NCBI GenBank assembly: GCA_964036275.1
Contig: CAXIWQ010000356.1
Span: forward strand, 1 to 64,000
Direction of reading: 5' to 3'
Length of the DNA stretch: 64,000 nucleotides
DNA from: Litoditis marina
Lineage: Eukaryota > Nematoda > Chromadorea > Rhabditida > Rhabditidae
The number at the start of each line of letters is the position of its first letter. The first letter of the stretch is position 1. Positions 12,482-26,100 of this stretch are shown in pieces. The notes under the pieces were generated by a model that saw only the letters and a list, made by a program, of their open reading frames with translations, was not told the origin of the DNA and ran no database searches. Position numbers and translations under genes: made by a program.

Positions 12482-13498
12482 TTAATGAGAACATATAATA
12501 TGTGAGGGCTTATGTTAAATTACTATTTATATTTTAAACGCTTAACTAAAAATAGGAGAGAATGAAAACTATCAATTTATAAAGTTAGCTATATTTTAAA
12601 ACAAGTGCAGTACCGAGAGAGAGAGAGAAAGAGATGATAAATCAAACTTGCTGGTATAGTTTCTGCTGTGGTTTTCCCTGATTACACATTTTGCGCCATT
12701 TTCATCTAATATTAGAATCATTTAGCATAATAAAAGTGTTTTCTCTCCCAGAGTCTTCTATTCTAATGAGAGAATCTCATGGGTGTTTACCATTTTATGC
12801 CGGTCGCACTCTATCAAATAATAATCATAATTATGCTCATTTATTATTAATAATGATAATTATGCTCATTTATTACACCCTCCGGCGTAACTTTGTCTCA
12901 TATGCCCTTTTAGTGGAGACGAGTACGGTGTATCTCACTTTCTGCTGTGTTTCGCTTAATTTATTAACATGTGTATGCATAGATGAATGGTTAACACAAC
13001 AGTCCTTCGGGGATGTGATCAAATGTTCGGTTTCGCTCTGTGAAATAAATGTTGTGTAAATGGAGTATAAATGTTTGAAAGTGTGAGTTTATCCTTAGTG
13101 AAATCTAAGATTTGTTTAGTTTGATAGCTAACTTAATATATACTTGCTAATATTGAGTGTACTACTCAATACATACATAATATACTACATAAGATACTTA
13201 ATTCACTATATTTTCAACAATTTGTGAATTTTACATTGAACTACGCAGGAAGTTTTGAAACAAAAACTTCGTTAAGATTCCTAACTAACATGTTTTACAA
13301 GTGTTCAAATTAGGTATCATACTTATTTTACTATATTTCCAACAATTAGTGTGCATTCAGCCATAAATTCTGATTCACGTGTTATCGTGCACTTTTACAT
13401 TGAACCACGCATCATTGGAGCTTTTTCACTCTTTCAAGTTGTCTGGTGAGCAATCGCTGACATCATTTATATTCTCACACAAGAGAGGGTCCACTATA

Positions 13499-13795
13499 TC
13501 TACTCTCTTTCTCTTTCCATTTCTCTAACTTTCTCATTCTACTCTCCACATCTTTCTTTCTCTCTTTCTATTCTCTCTCTTTGCCCTCTCTATTTGCCTC
13601 CCCTATCTGGATCTCTCTCTCTCCTATTCTCTCTCTCTTTTCTATTTATCTACTCTCTCTATGTCTCTACGCTCTTTCTTTCTCTCTCTGTTTTTACGCT
13701 CTCTCTTTTTCTGCCTTCCTCTCTCTCTTGCTCTCTTTCTCTCTCTCTATTGCTCACTCTCTTTCTTTCTTTCTCTCTCTCTTCTCCCCCCCCCT

Positions 13796-13829
<34 letters not shown>

Positions 13830-13945
13830 CTCCCTCTCTCCCCTTCTCTCGTCTCTATTTCTCTCTCTCTCTCACTCTCTCTTCTCTTTCTCTCTCTCTG
13901 TCTCTCTGAGCTCTCACGGTCTGCTGCTTCCGTAATCTTTTCTCT
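13499..13945. repeat. Long CT-rich block
   Basis: About 450 bases of degenerate (CT)n with C-runs near 13786-13796. The long Ser/Leu frames across it have no other support. Confidence 0.9.
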
Positions 13946-14261
13946 CTCATTACATGTACTTGATCTTCTCAGTGCACAAACTCTTTGTACCTAATCTATT
14001 ACTTGTAATAAAACATGTTTTAACTTTAATCGGTTCGATATTCTTTTGTCCAGTCACGTATAATTATTCTTCCTTTTTATTATTATTGTTGCAAATCCGT
14101 TTTTTCCAGTAACTTTTCCGAATACTTTGATAATGAATACGCTTTTATAACGTCTGAGACGCTATAAAGTAGAGTAATAACTGAGCAGACAGCAAAATTG
14201 GCTCTCAATATAGGGTCGGCTCTCTCCAAAGCCGGCCTATACGGTGTATGTACCTCTATTT

Positions 14262-14340
14262 CGCTGTGTTTGTAGTTTGATGCGGTTGGTTTTTGATCGA
14301 AATTCGGAAAATATGGCGTGTATCGAGTTCAAACTACAAC
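14262..14340. repeat. Palindromic MITE (GTAGTTTGATC family), complete copy
   Basis: Starts CGCTGTGTTTGTAGTTTGAT and ends GAGTTCAAACTACAAC, with the inner GTGTATCGAG shared by other copies. It is preceded by TATACGGTGTATGTACCTC, which resembles the 5' segment of the SINE at 7171-7370. Confidence 0.7.
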
Positions 14341-17300
14341 TCAACTAAATGGATGTCATTCACCAATACCCCCCCCCGATGGTCATTCACCAATATTCTT
14401 GTAAGTGGTACTGTAACTTTAATATTGTGCTGTGTCACGCTCACGAAAAACCATCAGAACGAGTGCTGTATCGAACTCTTTGAAACTAAATTCCAAAATG
14501 TTACATTTTCAGAATCTGGTCTGAATACTCAAAATTTTTTCATTTTTATCAATTGCTCCTGAGCTTCACTTTCTTCAAGTGTCATTGAGTGTTGATCTCA
14601 AGCTAGAGATGATGATTTGCAAAATCTTTTTCGAGAAACGAGCAAACATTTTTCGAAGACAACAGATTAGAGTCGCGATTTTGCAGTTATGAATATTAAA
14701 ACCTAATCCTTCTCATAGATGACTCGATTTTGAAAAACCCTTCAAACAGCTAAAGTTGTTACTGCATGTTTAACATCACAACAAAACGTTTAACATCGTA
14801 ACTAATTATTGCCTGAAGTAACTGACATGCTACTTTTGGATGTCATAATTTTCCGAAACTAGGGCACCTAGAACTAGAAGCACCTCAATATGTTTTAACG
14901 GAACAACGAATTTCGGTAGTTCTCCGAATAAAAAAACAGTTCACCAAGTTCTAGGGATTAATAAACTTTGTCAATGATTTGTGCACATCACAAACTTATA
15001 GATACAGTATCTATCATTACGCTGGAAAAAGATTATGTGGAGGTTTCTCATAAAACTACTAGTTTGTACTTGCACTTCTCTTTCCCTATACGTATTTTCG
15101 ATCATGATGCAGCTGGGAATTTCCCATGACTAGCTGTTAAGTCATTTACAAGAAGTAATTTGGTTTGCAGTAAGTCTGTGGTAGCGTGACGTGTTGTCGT
15201 AACCATGATGTACAATTGTTCTTCCTGATTTCAAGACGGAATTGTTAAAGTCTTAGTCTGCTTTCATACTTTTCACTTCAGGGTTTAACACCAGCGTTAA
15301 TAGTGAAGGAAACATCCGTATCTATTCAGTTGGCGTTAACGCCGGCGTTAAACATCGACGCGACGTGAAAGTTATGAATGCGACTTTTTTCTTGCAATAT
15401 AGGTGTTCTTAAGTCGTTTCTTCACACATATTTTTGTCTTGATCTCTTCCACCTCATTCATACTATTATTTAAGTATCCTAAGTATTTTGTTATTCAAAC
15501 CAAACAATTGACGGGTTGATCTAGAAGAGACATTCAACCGTACGGCCACGGTCATTCGTTTCACCCGTGCTGTGTTTGTAGTTTAATCTGCTTGCATCTG
15601 CGTACACTAATCAAACATTGAAGCGCTTTGAGAAGGTAACAACTTGTGATCAAATCGTTTGAGTTCTTTGTTATTGGTCAAAATGTGCGTTCAGCTCTTT
15701 TACAAAAACATTTCAGAGCGGAAAATCCAATGAAAAGCTGGCGCGCAACTAGACGAAAAAATGTGAATCGTAAATCTGACTGCCACGAATGTGAATGAGA
15801 AGGTTGCTTGACAACGAATTTTCTCGTGCTTGCAAATTTACCGGGTAATTGCCAGATTTATAAAATTGCTGAAACATCCACCTCTTTTTGGTGTACACAC
15901 TTTTACCCAGTCATCTATCTAGTTTTTCTACACTTTTCAAATTAAATTTTGTGGATCAAAACTCCTTCCATTGCAGTGTGAACTGGAGTTGATGCTTGCT
16001 TTTCTCTCTATTAGGTATTTAGATTGATGTGATTCATTTAATTACATGCATGTGAGATATCTACAAACATGTGAGCTACAAATAGGAAAATGAAAATTAA
16101 AAGACTTTCATCTAGATGTAAACAAGGATTTGGTTAATTCCATTTAAATGACAACATTTGTCATAACTTTGTTAGCTATTCGCTGTAGCATTGGTTTTTC
16201 TATGGTAGTTACGTGTGAGATAATTTGTTAGCGATAGCTCAGGTTACCCGGCGAGAACTTGTCAATAGACATACGTTCGGAACGGCAAGAACCACTAATT
16301 GTGCGCCAATGTTCTGTGATCTCTTATATATCCTACTTGATTCCTATAATGTGAAAACTGTTGTAAACTAAATACGGGGATTTTACGCTACATTTTAACG
16401 TGTAAGATTGGTCCGGTGTTTCAGGTTGTATGGTTGGATTTCAGGTGGTTAGTTTTTTTGGAAACTTCCAACATGTTAAAATCTTGAATGAAGTATCGAA
16501 TTCAGAACTTTATCAACACGTGATATTTGGATGAGAACGTGTGCAACGTTCAACGTTAACACGAAGTTTTGTTAAAATGACATCATTTTAGCGTCCGCGT
16601 ATATGTATGAGGTTTTGACTCCAACTTTTTTTATTGTTTCAAGGTTCAAAAATATTCTTAGCGTTCATTTTTTACATCCTTTTCTTACTGGATTTCTGTT
16701 TATCAGTTCGACTTCGCTTTTTCTCAGAATCGTATCATACGCTTCCATTCATGCATTAGAATATCAAAACATGACATCTCCTCGCCAATGTTTTCTACAA
16801 ATCCGCCTTTACAATTGGTTTATGTGTATCTTCAAGTTTTAGATGGTGTTGGTGATATTAATCATAATTATTATATTAATAAGCAAAAAAAGTTTCATTA
16901 AACCACAAAAATTGGTTAAAATTGTGTTGTGATCTCTGATTTGCGATGTGTTCAGCAGAGATTTTATTTCCGACATGACGACTTGTTTTGAGTTCTACAA
17001 AATGAGAGAATATAAAAAAAACTCCCATAGGGCAGCTCAAATCAAACATGTGTTCAAGAACATGTTTCATAGATCAAATTCTCGAACGTCTTTTGAATAT
17101 AAGAAGTTCATTAACAAACCATTATTTATCTGAAATGTGGAAGTTCGAAACTGTACATGTTGTGGTTTGATTCCACTGAGGTTCCATCGAGTTGTAAAAC
17201 TTCAGACTTCAGCATGTGCAAATGTAATAAGTCGCTTTTGAAATAGTGTTATAAATCAGTTTGGTTTTATTGTGTGCATTATCTGGTTATTTTACTTAAC

Positions 17301-17815
17301 GAACAAGTTATTTTTTCGATACTATATGATTGTGGTGGTTACTCAGACAGTTTTCTGCCAATTGGTCAGCTACTTCTGTATCGGACTGGGCGAGACAGTG
17401 TGCAGATCACAGAGACGCAGACTGTCTCAGTCTGTCTACATTGACTTTAATGCTCTCTCGCTTTTGTAATCTTCAGACAATTAGTGCACTTTTTCGGTAC
17501 ATATAATATCTCACCTGCTGGCACGATCACCAACGACCGCTCGCGCCGCGACGCGTCTACTAATTGCCAATATTTGTTGGTAACTAGTTTAAGTACACAA
17601 TATTAAACAGCTGTTCATCAAAAGTACGAGCAATGTGTTTCAATTATAGTTTCAATGTTATTAAATATGATTTTGGATCAGCGAACGGCTTTAGTCACCT
17701 AAATGATTGGACGTAAACTCAATAAGTAGTTGGTGGGGTGGTTCAGAGCACAAAATACACAGAGCACTCTAGGTGTTGTGTTGTTATATGGTTGTTTCAA
17801 TTCTCACTCTTATAT
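14341..17815. other. Gene-free AT-rich stretch
   Basis: I find no splice-bounded coding exon. One partial MITE end is at about 15569-15620 and a copy of the GACGCAG repeat is at 17388-17468. The open frames of 60-80 codons lack splice signals or recognisable residues. Confidence 0.4.
17388..17468 (+). repeat. Dispersed repeat with AGAGACGCAGAC core, copy 2
   Basis: GAGACAGTGTGCAGATCAC, then AGAGACGCAGAC, then CGCTTTTGTAATC. It matches the element at 437-530 in order and spacing. Confidence 0.55.
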
Positions 17816-17925
17816 ACTGTTAGTCAATTGCACAGTCTCGTGAAACTGTAAAACACATCAGAACTCATAAACGTGCAATGACAAAGTGCACGATGCCTCA
17901 TCAGAATACTAACTCTACGTGACTA
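17816..17925 (+). repeat. 110-bp dispersed repeat, copy 2
   Basis: Same order of segments as copy 1 at 9599-9709, including GTGCAATGACAAAGTGCACG and TACGTGACTA at the end. Confidence 0.75.
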
Positions 17926-18304
17926 TTCAAATTACTTTTAGTATAGCGAAAATGGCTTACTATATTTGGATTGTCGGGATGCAGAAACCGTCGGCGCGGA
18001 GTTGGTTCAGTCGTTCAGTGTTCGGTCTGTTTTTCACTTCAGAATTTCAGAATAACACATTCTCCAAATAAATGATTTTTCTATAAAACCACTCATTAAA
18101 TTTTGTTTTCTCGTAATCTTCCTATCTTTTCTTCGTAAATGTGTGAAAATTGAAAAATTCCACGCATGACACACAACAATTATAACCTGGAAATTCACTC
18201 AAGCGGGTAAGTAATAATGAGCTTTCGGTTTATGTTTTTCCTCTCAAACTAGGTTTATCACGTTTGAGTTTGTACTTTTTATTCGGCGGTGGTTTTTTTT
18301 TTAT

Positions 18305-18385
18305 GATTGTTACGTGTGGGCTCCGAACCAGTGGTCAAACTAGTGGTAGGCGCAGTTACTAACCACTATACTAACCGATCAGTTT
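18305..18385 (-). repeat. tRNA-Asp/Glu-like short repeat
   Basis: The minus strand has GGTTAGTATAGTGGTTAGTA, close to the 5' half of eukaryotic tRNA-Asp, and GGTTCGGAGCCC at B-box spacing. The anticodon stem and acceptor stem are not intact. This is the best tRNA resemblance in the window, but it still looks like a relic or SINE head. Confidence 0.45.
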
Positions 18386-18410
18386 CTCTGTGCTAGCAGT
18401 CAGACCTTTG

Positions 18411-18480
18411 TTGTAGTTTGATCTCAATACACTACATGATGTACGAATTCCCACCAGAAACAACATGATCAACTACAAAC
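18411..18480. repeat. Palindromic MITE (GTAGTTTGATC family)
   Basis: The left end is TTGTAGTTTGATCTCAATAC and the right end ATGATCAACTACAAACTCAG. It lies directly beside the tRNA-like repeat at 18305-18385. Confidence 0.6.
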
Positions 18481-18868
18481 TCAGTGGGTGGCACTGAAAG
18501 ACTACTCTTACACAGGTAAACTTCAAATTTACAGTAATCTCATTTATTTTAATTGGTCAAACAACTATGAACTGCGCCCCCACAACAACTTCTCTATTGT
18601 CGAGCGTTGAACATTTGATTTTGGATGCGAGGGAAGATTTCTGATTTTCCAATACATAATAGAGATACTTATAATTTGTTTACAACATTGTTTACAACAT
18701 ATCCCGTATCCGTGGGCTACTCTTTGTTCTTTGCTAAGTGAATTATACATTCGGCTTCTTGCAAAACCGTAAACATCTCATTAGTGTTTTCCATAATTTT
18801 CGTAACAAACATTATCACAAAATTCGTCAGCTATAAGAGGTGGTTCAGCTACGTTATGGGAAAAGTAT

Positions 18869-18892
18869 ACTTTCCCCCCTCCCCCCCCCCCT
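18869..18892. repeat. C-rich homopolymer run
   Basis: TTTCCCCCCTCCCCCCCCCC followed by CTCTC: two C runs separated by one T. Confidence 0.85.
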
Positions 18893-19443
18893 CTCTTCTA
18901 AAACTTTTAGTAGTGTAAGAGTATGAGTAAAACTGTAGATAGTTTATTGAATGTCGGTTAATTTTTCTCTTGCCCCAGATTTTTTTCTCTCTCGACAAAA
19001 GATATTTCGATCGGATCCAACCATGTCTGTAAGAAAGTGCAGTTAATTAACTACCCTATAAAAGTTGGATTATCTGATTTGAGGTATATAATCGGTTTTT
19101 ACACCTGGTGAAAATTACATTATAATAATACGCAATGAGTTGATTAGTTAAAAAAGCAGCTGATTACATCTAAAAAAAGTGACTTTTGAATCGTATAAAA
19201 CTCGCATTAAACCACTTGAGAGTAAAAGTTACGAAGAGTTCTTCACAAGAAACTATTTGCGAGAGGAAATTTCCGTACGTTTTCTGTAATTTTTCTGTGT
19301 AAAATTTGTGAGCAGAACAGTTTTAGTCCGACTCGCAAATGAAGATAATTTTGACCATAACATACAGTTTACAATTTTCTCAGAGCACGTTTCGCATTCA
19401 ACCTGTGACTCCCAATCGATAACTAAACAATAATTCAATTGAA

Positions 19444-19554
19444 TAGTCACGTAAAGTTAGCATTCTAATGAGGAATCGTGCACTTTGTCATTGCACGTTT
19501 CTGAGTTCTGCTGTGTTCAGCATGTTTCACGTGACTGTGCCATTGACTAACAGT
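19444..19554 (-). repeat. 110-bp dispersed repeat, copy 3
   Basis: Inverted copy of the family at 9599-9709, starting TAGTCACGTAAAG and ending GACTAACAGT. Confidence 0.75.
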
Positions 19555-19972
19555 ATATTATAACTAAGCCTTCATCACTTTTTGTTCAGTTTCTTAGGTT
19601 CAGAAAATGTGGAGAGATATGAAACCTTATGAAAATACGATTTCTTAAACTTTTCGTTCTGCTAATTCTGAGTTCATTCACTGCACCCTGTTCGTGAAAA
19701 CAGCAGATTCTTTCCTATTATTAACGAGATTAGTATTTTGTTAAGAAAAGCGAGTTCTCGAAAAACATATCTATATTTTCTGAGAAAGAAGATTAGCGCG
19801 TATTTTGTTTACGGGATTTTTCGAAAATAGTTGGTGAAGCCTGAACTACTTCTTTGTGCAACGCGTAAAGAAAGAAGGAGATGATGCGCTGTTCTCGAAA
19901 TGGTTGAAAGATGTTAAAATCAAAGTTAGTTTGGTCGGTTCAAAGATAATATAGCGCTCAAAGTATCGGAAA

Positions 19973-19973
<1 letters not shown>

Positions 19974-20058
<85 letters not shown>

Positions 20059-20062
20059 GCGA
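19974..20062. repeat. (GA)n microsatellite
   Basis: GA repeat with a few GG and GAA interruptions. Confidence 0.9.
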
Positions 20063-21896
20063 GAGATTTGAATACAAAACCATCACTTTTCATCGATGCT
20101 CCGTTGCAACATTCAATTCTATTGCATTTTGCACAATCATTCACACAGCAGGGGTTCTATGTCATCAAGACCATATTTTTTTGCGTTTTATTCTGCGAAC
20201 GAGTTCATCAAACGGTGATTCAGTGGATACTGAGCCCGTATGTAACACTATCCCGCCGTTACTCACTGTCTGTCTCTTCTAACATGCATTATTTCCGTGA
20301 AATAGTGTGCAGAACGAGAGACGCAGGAAGACTGTCGGTTTTTTGGCAAACTTGTTCTGCAGCTTTTTCAATGGAGGTTTTCCCTACTTAAATTATTATT
20401 TTTCGTCTCGAAGAAATGTCAGTTGGAATCCATTAAGCTGTCACTGATGACCACATTTTTTTGTTAACAAAGACCCATTGCTCTTGTCGTAGTCGCTTGC
20501 AAAAATTTTGACGCTTAGGCGGATTCTCATAAACTTTGAAAACATAACAACCAAGTTACAGTTACAAGAGTGTGCCAAGATATTTTTTTACTTTGCTTTC
20601 TATCAGATGTGATTATTGCAACTAGTTAAACATCTTGCATTCTAGCTGCCGAGTACGAACTTTGCCCCCACGTGGGTTGGTCTCAATCAGATTATCAGTG
20701 CAGATTTCACCTGCCCTTCCGACTGTTTAACGAGAAAATCTACCACACTTAGCACAAATCGGTCATGTTAAATGTTTCAATATTCAAACTTTAAACTGTT
20801 CCTAACTTACCAACTATTTCTAACTAAATATTGTTGAGTTTGTACTAGTACTAGTCAGCTCAAAGTTGGTGGCGTACTACAAACTCTTGTTCTTTTTCTG
20901 TGTAAAAACATATGAATCTGTTCTATTCGCCCACTATTCATTTTTCAGTTAGTAGAGTGATTTATTTGCGCGCTTTAAAAATCTTAAATGTTTTTTTACC
21001 TAAATAAGTCTCTATTCTCACGTTCCATATATTTTGCTGATTCATCAATAATTGTTACGCTTCATGAGACAGCTACTAGTTGTATTTTGTTTTCCCACAA
21101 TTTCCCTCTAAGACGTGTTTTGTTCAAAAAGACCCCTATTTCGCATTCTATTAGTCATTCTGCGCTAATTGGCTATGAATCTGCTCCGTAATGCATTTTC
21201 AACCAAATTTGCGTGTCGCTGACATCTTGCAGGCGTCTTATTAGATAAAATACGATTTTCTTTCTAGTCTATTCGGATTTTGCTGCTTTCAAGTCCACCG
21301 ATTCAAATACCAACCGAAATCACTTTTTACGCGTTTGGTAGGTTTTCCAGGCGTATTGGTTTCAGGCACATTATTTGTCACATTTTAATATAAAATGTTA
21401 AACAGCTTCTAAAAGGTCCTCACGTTGATGTGACATTGAGTACGAATGAAAGGTAAATCTGAAACATAAACCAAATTTGTAATAACCCGTTGAATAATAA
21501 GTCTGCGTGGATTTTATCAGTATAACACTCAGACAAAACATTATGCTTTACAACCTCATTATTCGGAAAATGTTTGCTGTTTCCTAATCCACTTTTCCAT
21601 GGTTTGCATGAAAAAGTCTAGTTTGCTCATCTCAGCCCATTCAGCTTTAGCTCTGCAAGGATAAACCTAGGATAATCCAAAATGGACAAAAAGTTAATGT
21701 ATGCTGTGCAGTTTTCTACCGTGCTCACCTTTGGTGGCAAAATCGCAACATCGCAACATCGCTTTGTACTTTCAGTCGCAGGTTCGAACTTTCTCCGTGG
21801 CAGGTATTAGTGAATTGCTTATTCAACGATCATACAGCTTCATTTTCTATTTTCTGTACATTTGAGAGCAATTTTATGCGTCTCGTCTTACACTAT

Positions 21897-22006
21897 ACTG
21901 TTAGTAAGTTGCATAGTCACGTAAAACGTGTTGAACACAGCAGAACTCAGAAACGTGCAATGACAAAATGCACAATTTCTCATTAGAGTGCCTACTTTAC
22001 GTGACA
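21897..22006 (+). repeat. 110-bp dispersed repeat, copy 4
   Basis: Starts ACTGTTAGTAAG, contains CAGCAGAACTCAGAAACGTG and CAATGACAAAATGCAC, and ends TTTACGTGACA. Confidence 0.75.
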
Positions 22007-22122
22007 ATTTGATTCACTTCTAGTATGTGTGTCTCTTTGCTGTCTCTGTTTCGCCAAACTATAGCAATCATTGAAAAGACTACATACATAGAACTCTAGA
22101 ATAGAATACAACATTTTCACTC

Positions 22123-22184
22123 GCGATTAAACACACGACTTCCACATAATATGTGGCACTCCAAATGGGTAAATGGAGAGAAAA
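22123..22184. repeat. Short dispersed repeat paired with 50741-50805
   Basis: GCGATTAAACACACGACTT, then CCACATAATATGTGGCACTC and AAATGGGTAAATGGAGAGAA. The same order, with a few substitutions, occurs at 50741-50805. The centre is a small palindrome (CCACATAATATGTGG). Confidence 0.65.
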
Positions 22185-23177
22185 GATGTGAAGAAAAAGG
22201 GTCTGGATACTCTGTTACTCGCATATAGTATGACATTGTACTTTCGTTTTTTTCTCACGTTTTTGTCTTGGTCGTTTGACACCTGTGCAGTGTACTCAGA
22301 CTCGCACGTATCATTTTTCCTAAAAACCAGTGAACCCATACTTTTTTCGAAGCACCGTGTTCTAAAATTAATCGGAAAGTAGTGTAAGATGTTACTCTTT
22401 GGAAGATCTAGTCACCTTAAGATTATGAATCTTGATAGGATTACTACGTATTCATTCACGAACAAGTAGTTCACGAATGAAACAAGACGTAGAATTAATA
22501 TTCTTGTAACTATAAGAAATGTTATAATAGTTACTGTTAGTATGTATTGTTAGTATAAGAAATTATTTTGTTTGAATGAAATATATTTGTGTCACTGGAA
22601 GTTTTTCAAGATGGTATAGTTAAACTAATGTGCTCACTAAGAGATGTACTCAAAATCGTTTCTCACTATTACTAGTGTTCTTATTATTATCATTATTATC
22701 ATCAACATTATTACTATTTCATTTCTCATAATGCGGTTGAGGATTTGTTATTCAATACCTCGCGGTTTTTCACATCTCGAAGCTCTTTTTCGTTTTCTTT
22801 TGTTAGAGGTTTCCTGTGACTCTAAAGAACTCCTTTGAAACGCAACTCAAGTAGCAATGTTCTCTCAAAGTTCAAGAACTCTTCATTTTTTCTGGACAGC
22901 ACAAAGTCCAGAGTAGCAATGAAAGAGTTCTTCCACTTGTTTACTTATTCTCGCTAATTCGCTACAACATTTACAAATGTCTGTTTTTCGTTTTTCTCCA
23001 ACTTGTCTATTCAGCATTGTGTTCGCTTTTCAATCTTCAGACTTTTCGCACTTTTTCCACATTTCGTGTCACTGTTCTCGTTTTCTCTCTCTCTATCTCT
23101 CCTTCTCTTCCTCATCTCTATGTCTTGCTCTTTCTCTCTTTTTCCGATTTTCATAAAGTTCTCGATTCCAGTATGCC

Positions 23178-26100
23178 ATGAGTGACGGTACCCAGCACCT
23201 TCGAATTGGCTTCACGGCCATTCATCTCCTACTCGTCTGTCTCGGTTCTCTCAATCTACTACTCATCATTCTCATTTTGTCGAAACCGTGAGTTTTCTAC
23301 CTGATTTATTGTAAAACTAGGAGAAATTAATTAGTTGAGTTGATTTTGCACACCGTAGATTTTCAACGCCAACTAGACTGTAATTGTATACCACTTGTAT
23401 ACCGTAACCATTTCGAATATTGAAAATGTGCAAAAATTACATTATTTTGTTGAATGACTGACTGTGTTGAATATTGTGAAGTCCCAAGACTCAAACAAGA
23501 ACAAATATAGGAACATTTGATTGAAACCTGAGTGTACAGCAGAAAATTCTACCCACAGTCCACCGTATACTTGAAATAAAAGCCACGTTTTGGCCAACTG
23601 CGCTCGATAACAATCGTTATCATACATGACAAAGAGTACACAAATTCTTAATTGGTGTCACGAACAGCAATGATGATAGTTGAAGTATGTATTGTTAACA
23701 ATAAGACTGATTACAATCGTTGTACAAATCAAAAAAAATGTCACTAAGACGTACTAGACCTTCCAGCTACCTGCGCTCGATCACGAATGTGTACATGCTG
23801 GGTCTGTGTCTGGCGGACTTCATCTACTTGACCGATTTGGTTTTTGTTGCCGCGACTTCTCTGAACGGGAAGAATTGGCCGTTTGGACAGTGGTGGTGCT
23901 CCATTTATCATGGAACTGAGACCACAGGTAAAAGCGGGAGGAACACGTGGAAAAACGTGAAGAGCGAAAAAGAAAGAAAAAGAGAGGAGAGAGAGAGAGG
24001 AAGAGAGTGGAATCAAGGAAGAGAAAAATGGAAAGAGATAAAGTTGAAGACAGATATAAATGAATATAGAAAAGAGAGGTGATAAAAATAAAGATAGAGG
24101 AATGGAGAGTAATAGAGACATACACATAGAGAGAAAGAGAACCAAGAACGTATTGTGTACTTTCCGAGTTTTATTTTTATGTTTATTTCATCACCAAATA
24201 TGATCATATTCCAGCCAAATATGCGTCGGTTCTCTTCATTACACTGTTAGCCGTGGATCGCTATTTTGCAGTTTGCAAGAGTGATTTAGCGAAAGGAAAA
24301 AGGTAACGTGGCCAATTTTATAACTTCATTTTTTACGATATAAAAATTACAAGTGAAAACAACAAACTCGGAGTGATATGGAAAGTTCAGTATTGGAGAA
24401 AAAAGTGTTTTTATTACTGGGGAAACACTCACCCACACGTTTGGTTTGTAACCAGAAACTCATATATCAAGTACGAAACATTTATAGTGTTGAACTTATA
24501 ATAAAAGAAACGTTCAAGAGTCATAGGGTAAGTAGTAAAATGTGAAGAAGAAGAGTACAATAGCAAAATTCTTTTTTGTCAGATTAAGCCAAAGTTTATA
24601 CATAGATCATTATAATATCTTGGCTTGACTCATTTCTTGCGAATATTAGGAAGCAAATTTTATAAGAATGTTTTTCGAGAAAACCTGGTGTCATACTGTA
24701 TACATTATTATCCGATGTGTTGAGTATGATTACTTCAGCATGCTCAAAATGTTTATTATGCGTTCATGACACTAGAACTATTCATGTTAGACGAGACATA
24801 TCATAGAAATATACTATGGCGGTTCTCTGTACATTCGAAATATTTGCTTATTTTAGATTTTACAGAAGTTACAAACGGTCCGTTCTTCTAAGTACTGCCG
24901 CCTGGGCTGTCGGTTTTCTGTTCAGCGCCCCATTGTTTCTTTTCGCCGAAGAGGTAATAATATTACTAATAATAATACTAATAACAAGAATAATAAGAAT
25001 ACAAATAATATTCATCACGCAAAAGTGTAACAACTTAACTTAGAGGTATCTGCTCAAATCACAGAAAAACATTTGAGTCACTTAAAAGCACTTGTGGTAA
25101 GCTAACGTCTAAAAACGAATCAGTTGACATTCTGATTTCGTAGTAAAGCATAAAATATGTATTCCATGTTTTTTATTTCCAGATCAAGTATCAGTATCGC
25201 CCGAAAAATATGGGCAATGAGACGGTGGTAGTCACCATGTGTATAGTACATTGGCCGGGACCAGGACTATCAACTTGGTCAGTTTTTTTTCAATTCTCTC
25301 TCCTTTTTTTATCCCTCTCACCATCCATCTCTCTCCCTTCTCTTATGTTTCATCTACCTCTCTCTATCTATATAGCTATCTATTCCCCTCTCTAGCTTAT
25401 ATATAGACAGCTCTCGCTTTCTCTTTTTTTCCACCCTTCTTCTTCATGCATCGCATGTTTTCCCTCAATTGAGTTTTCCATCTAATTTGGCCATTTTTCT
25501 CCTCCACTTTTCATCTCAAGAAAAGTAGATGAGGGAGCATCTTCACATATGAAAAGTAGAGATATTATACTACTTTCAACTATTCATTTATAGTATGTCG
25601 GTCAAGCACAGCATAATTATTGAACTAGCTCACTACTGCACGTAGATCAAACTACAAGGTCCCTAAGAATAAATGAGAATATATATATGACCTAAAACTG
25701 ACCATATTTCGTTATTGCCCACTAGTTCAAAATTCAGTTTAAGATATGCAATGAGTACTCGATAGATCGAACAAGATCAAACTACAAACCGTACTCTATT
25801 ATTCAATCAATATCTATGTTTTGCAGGTACATCGGCGTGTGCTCAGTGGTGCTATTCATTATTCCGGGTACAATTGTTTTTTTCGCTTATTATCAAGTAT
25901 TTTGCAAGTTGCGAGATCATATTAGGGTGAGTGATCGATTTTTTCAGAGAAAATGTGAAACTACAAATTTACATATTGCGAACATTTATTCATTCACGTA
26001 GCTTCGTTACGAGGCGGTGATCATCATACATGTCACAGACTTTTGTAGTAGTAGCTTCTTCTGAGTTGAAACTAAGAAACGAACATTTTTTTTTATTTCT

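Noticed and set aside
20068..20391. 107-codon open frame on the plus strand
   Set aside because: Its end overlaps a dispersed GACGCAG repeat, it has no splice signals, and its composition is not protein-like.
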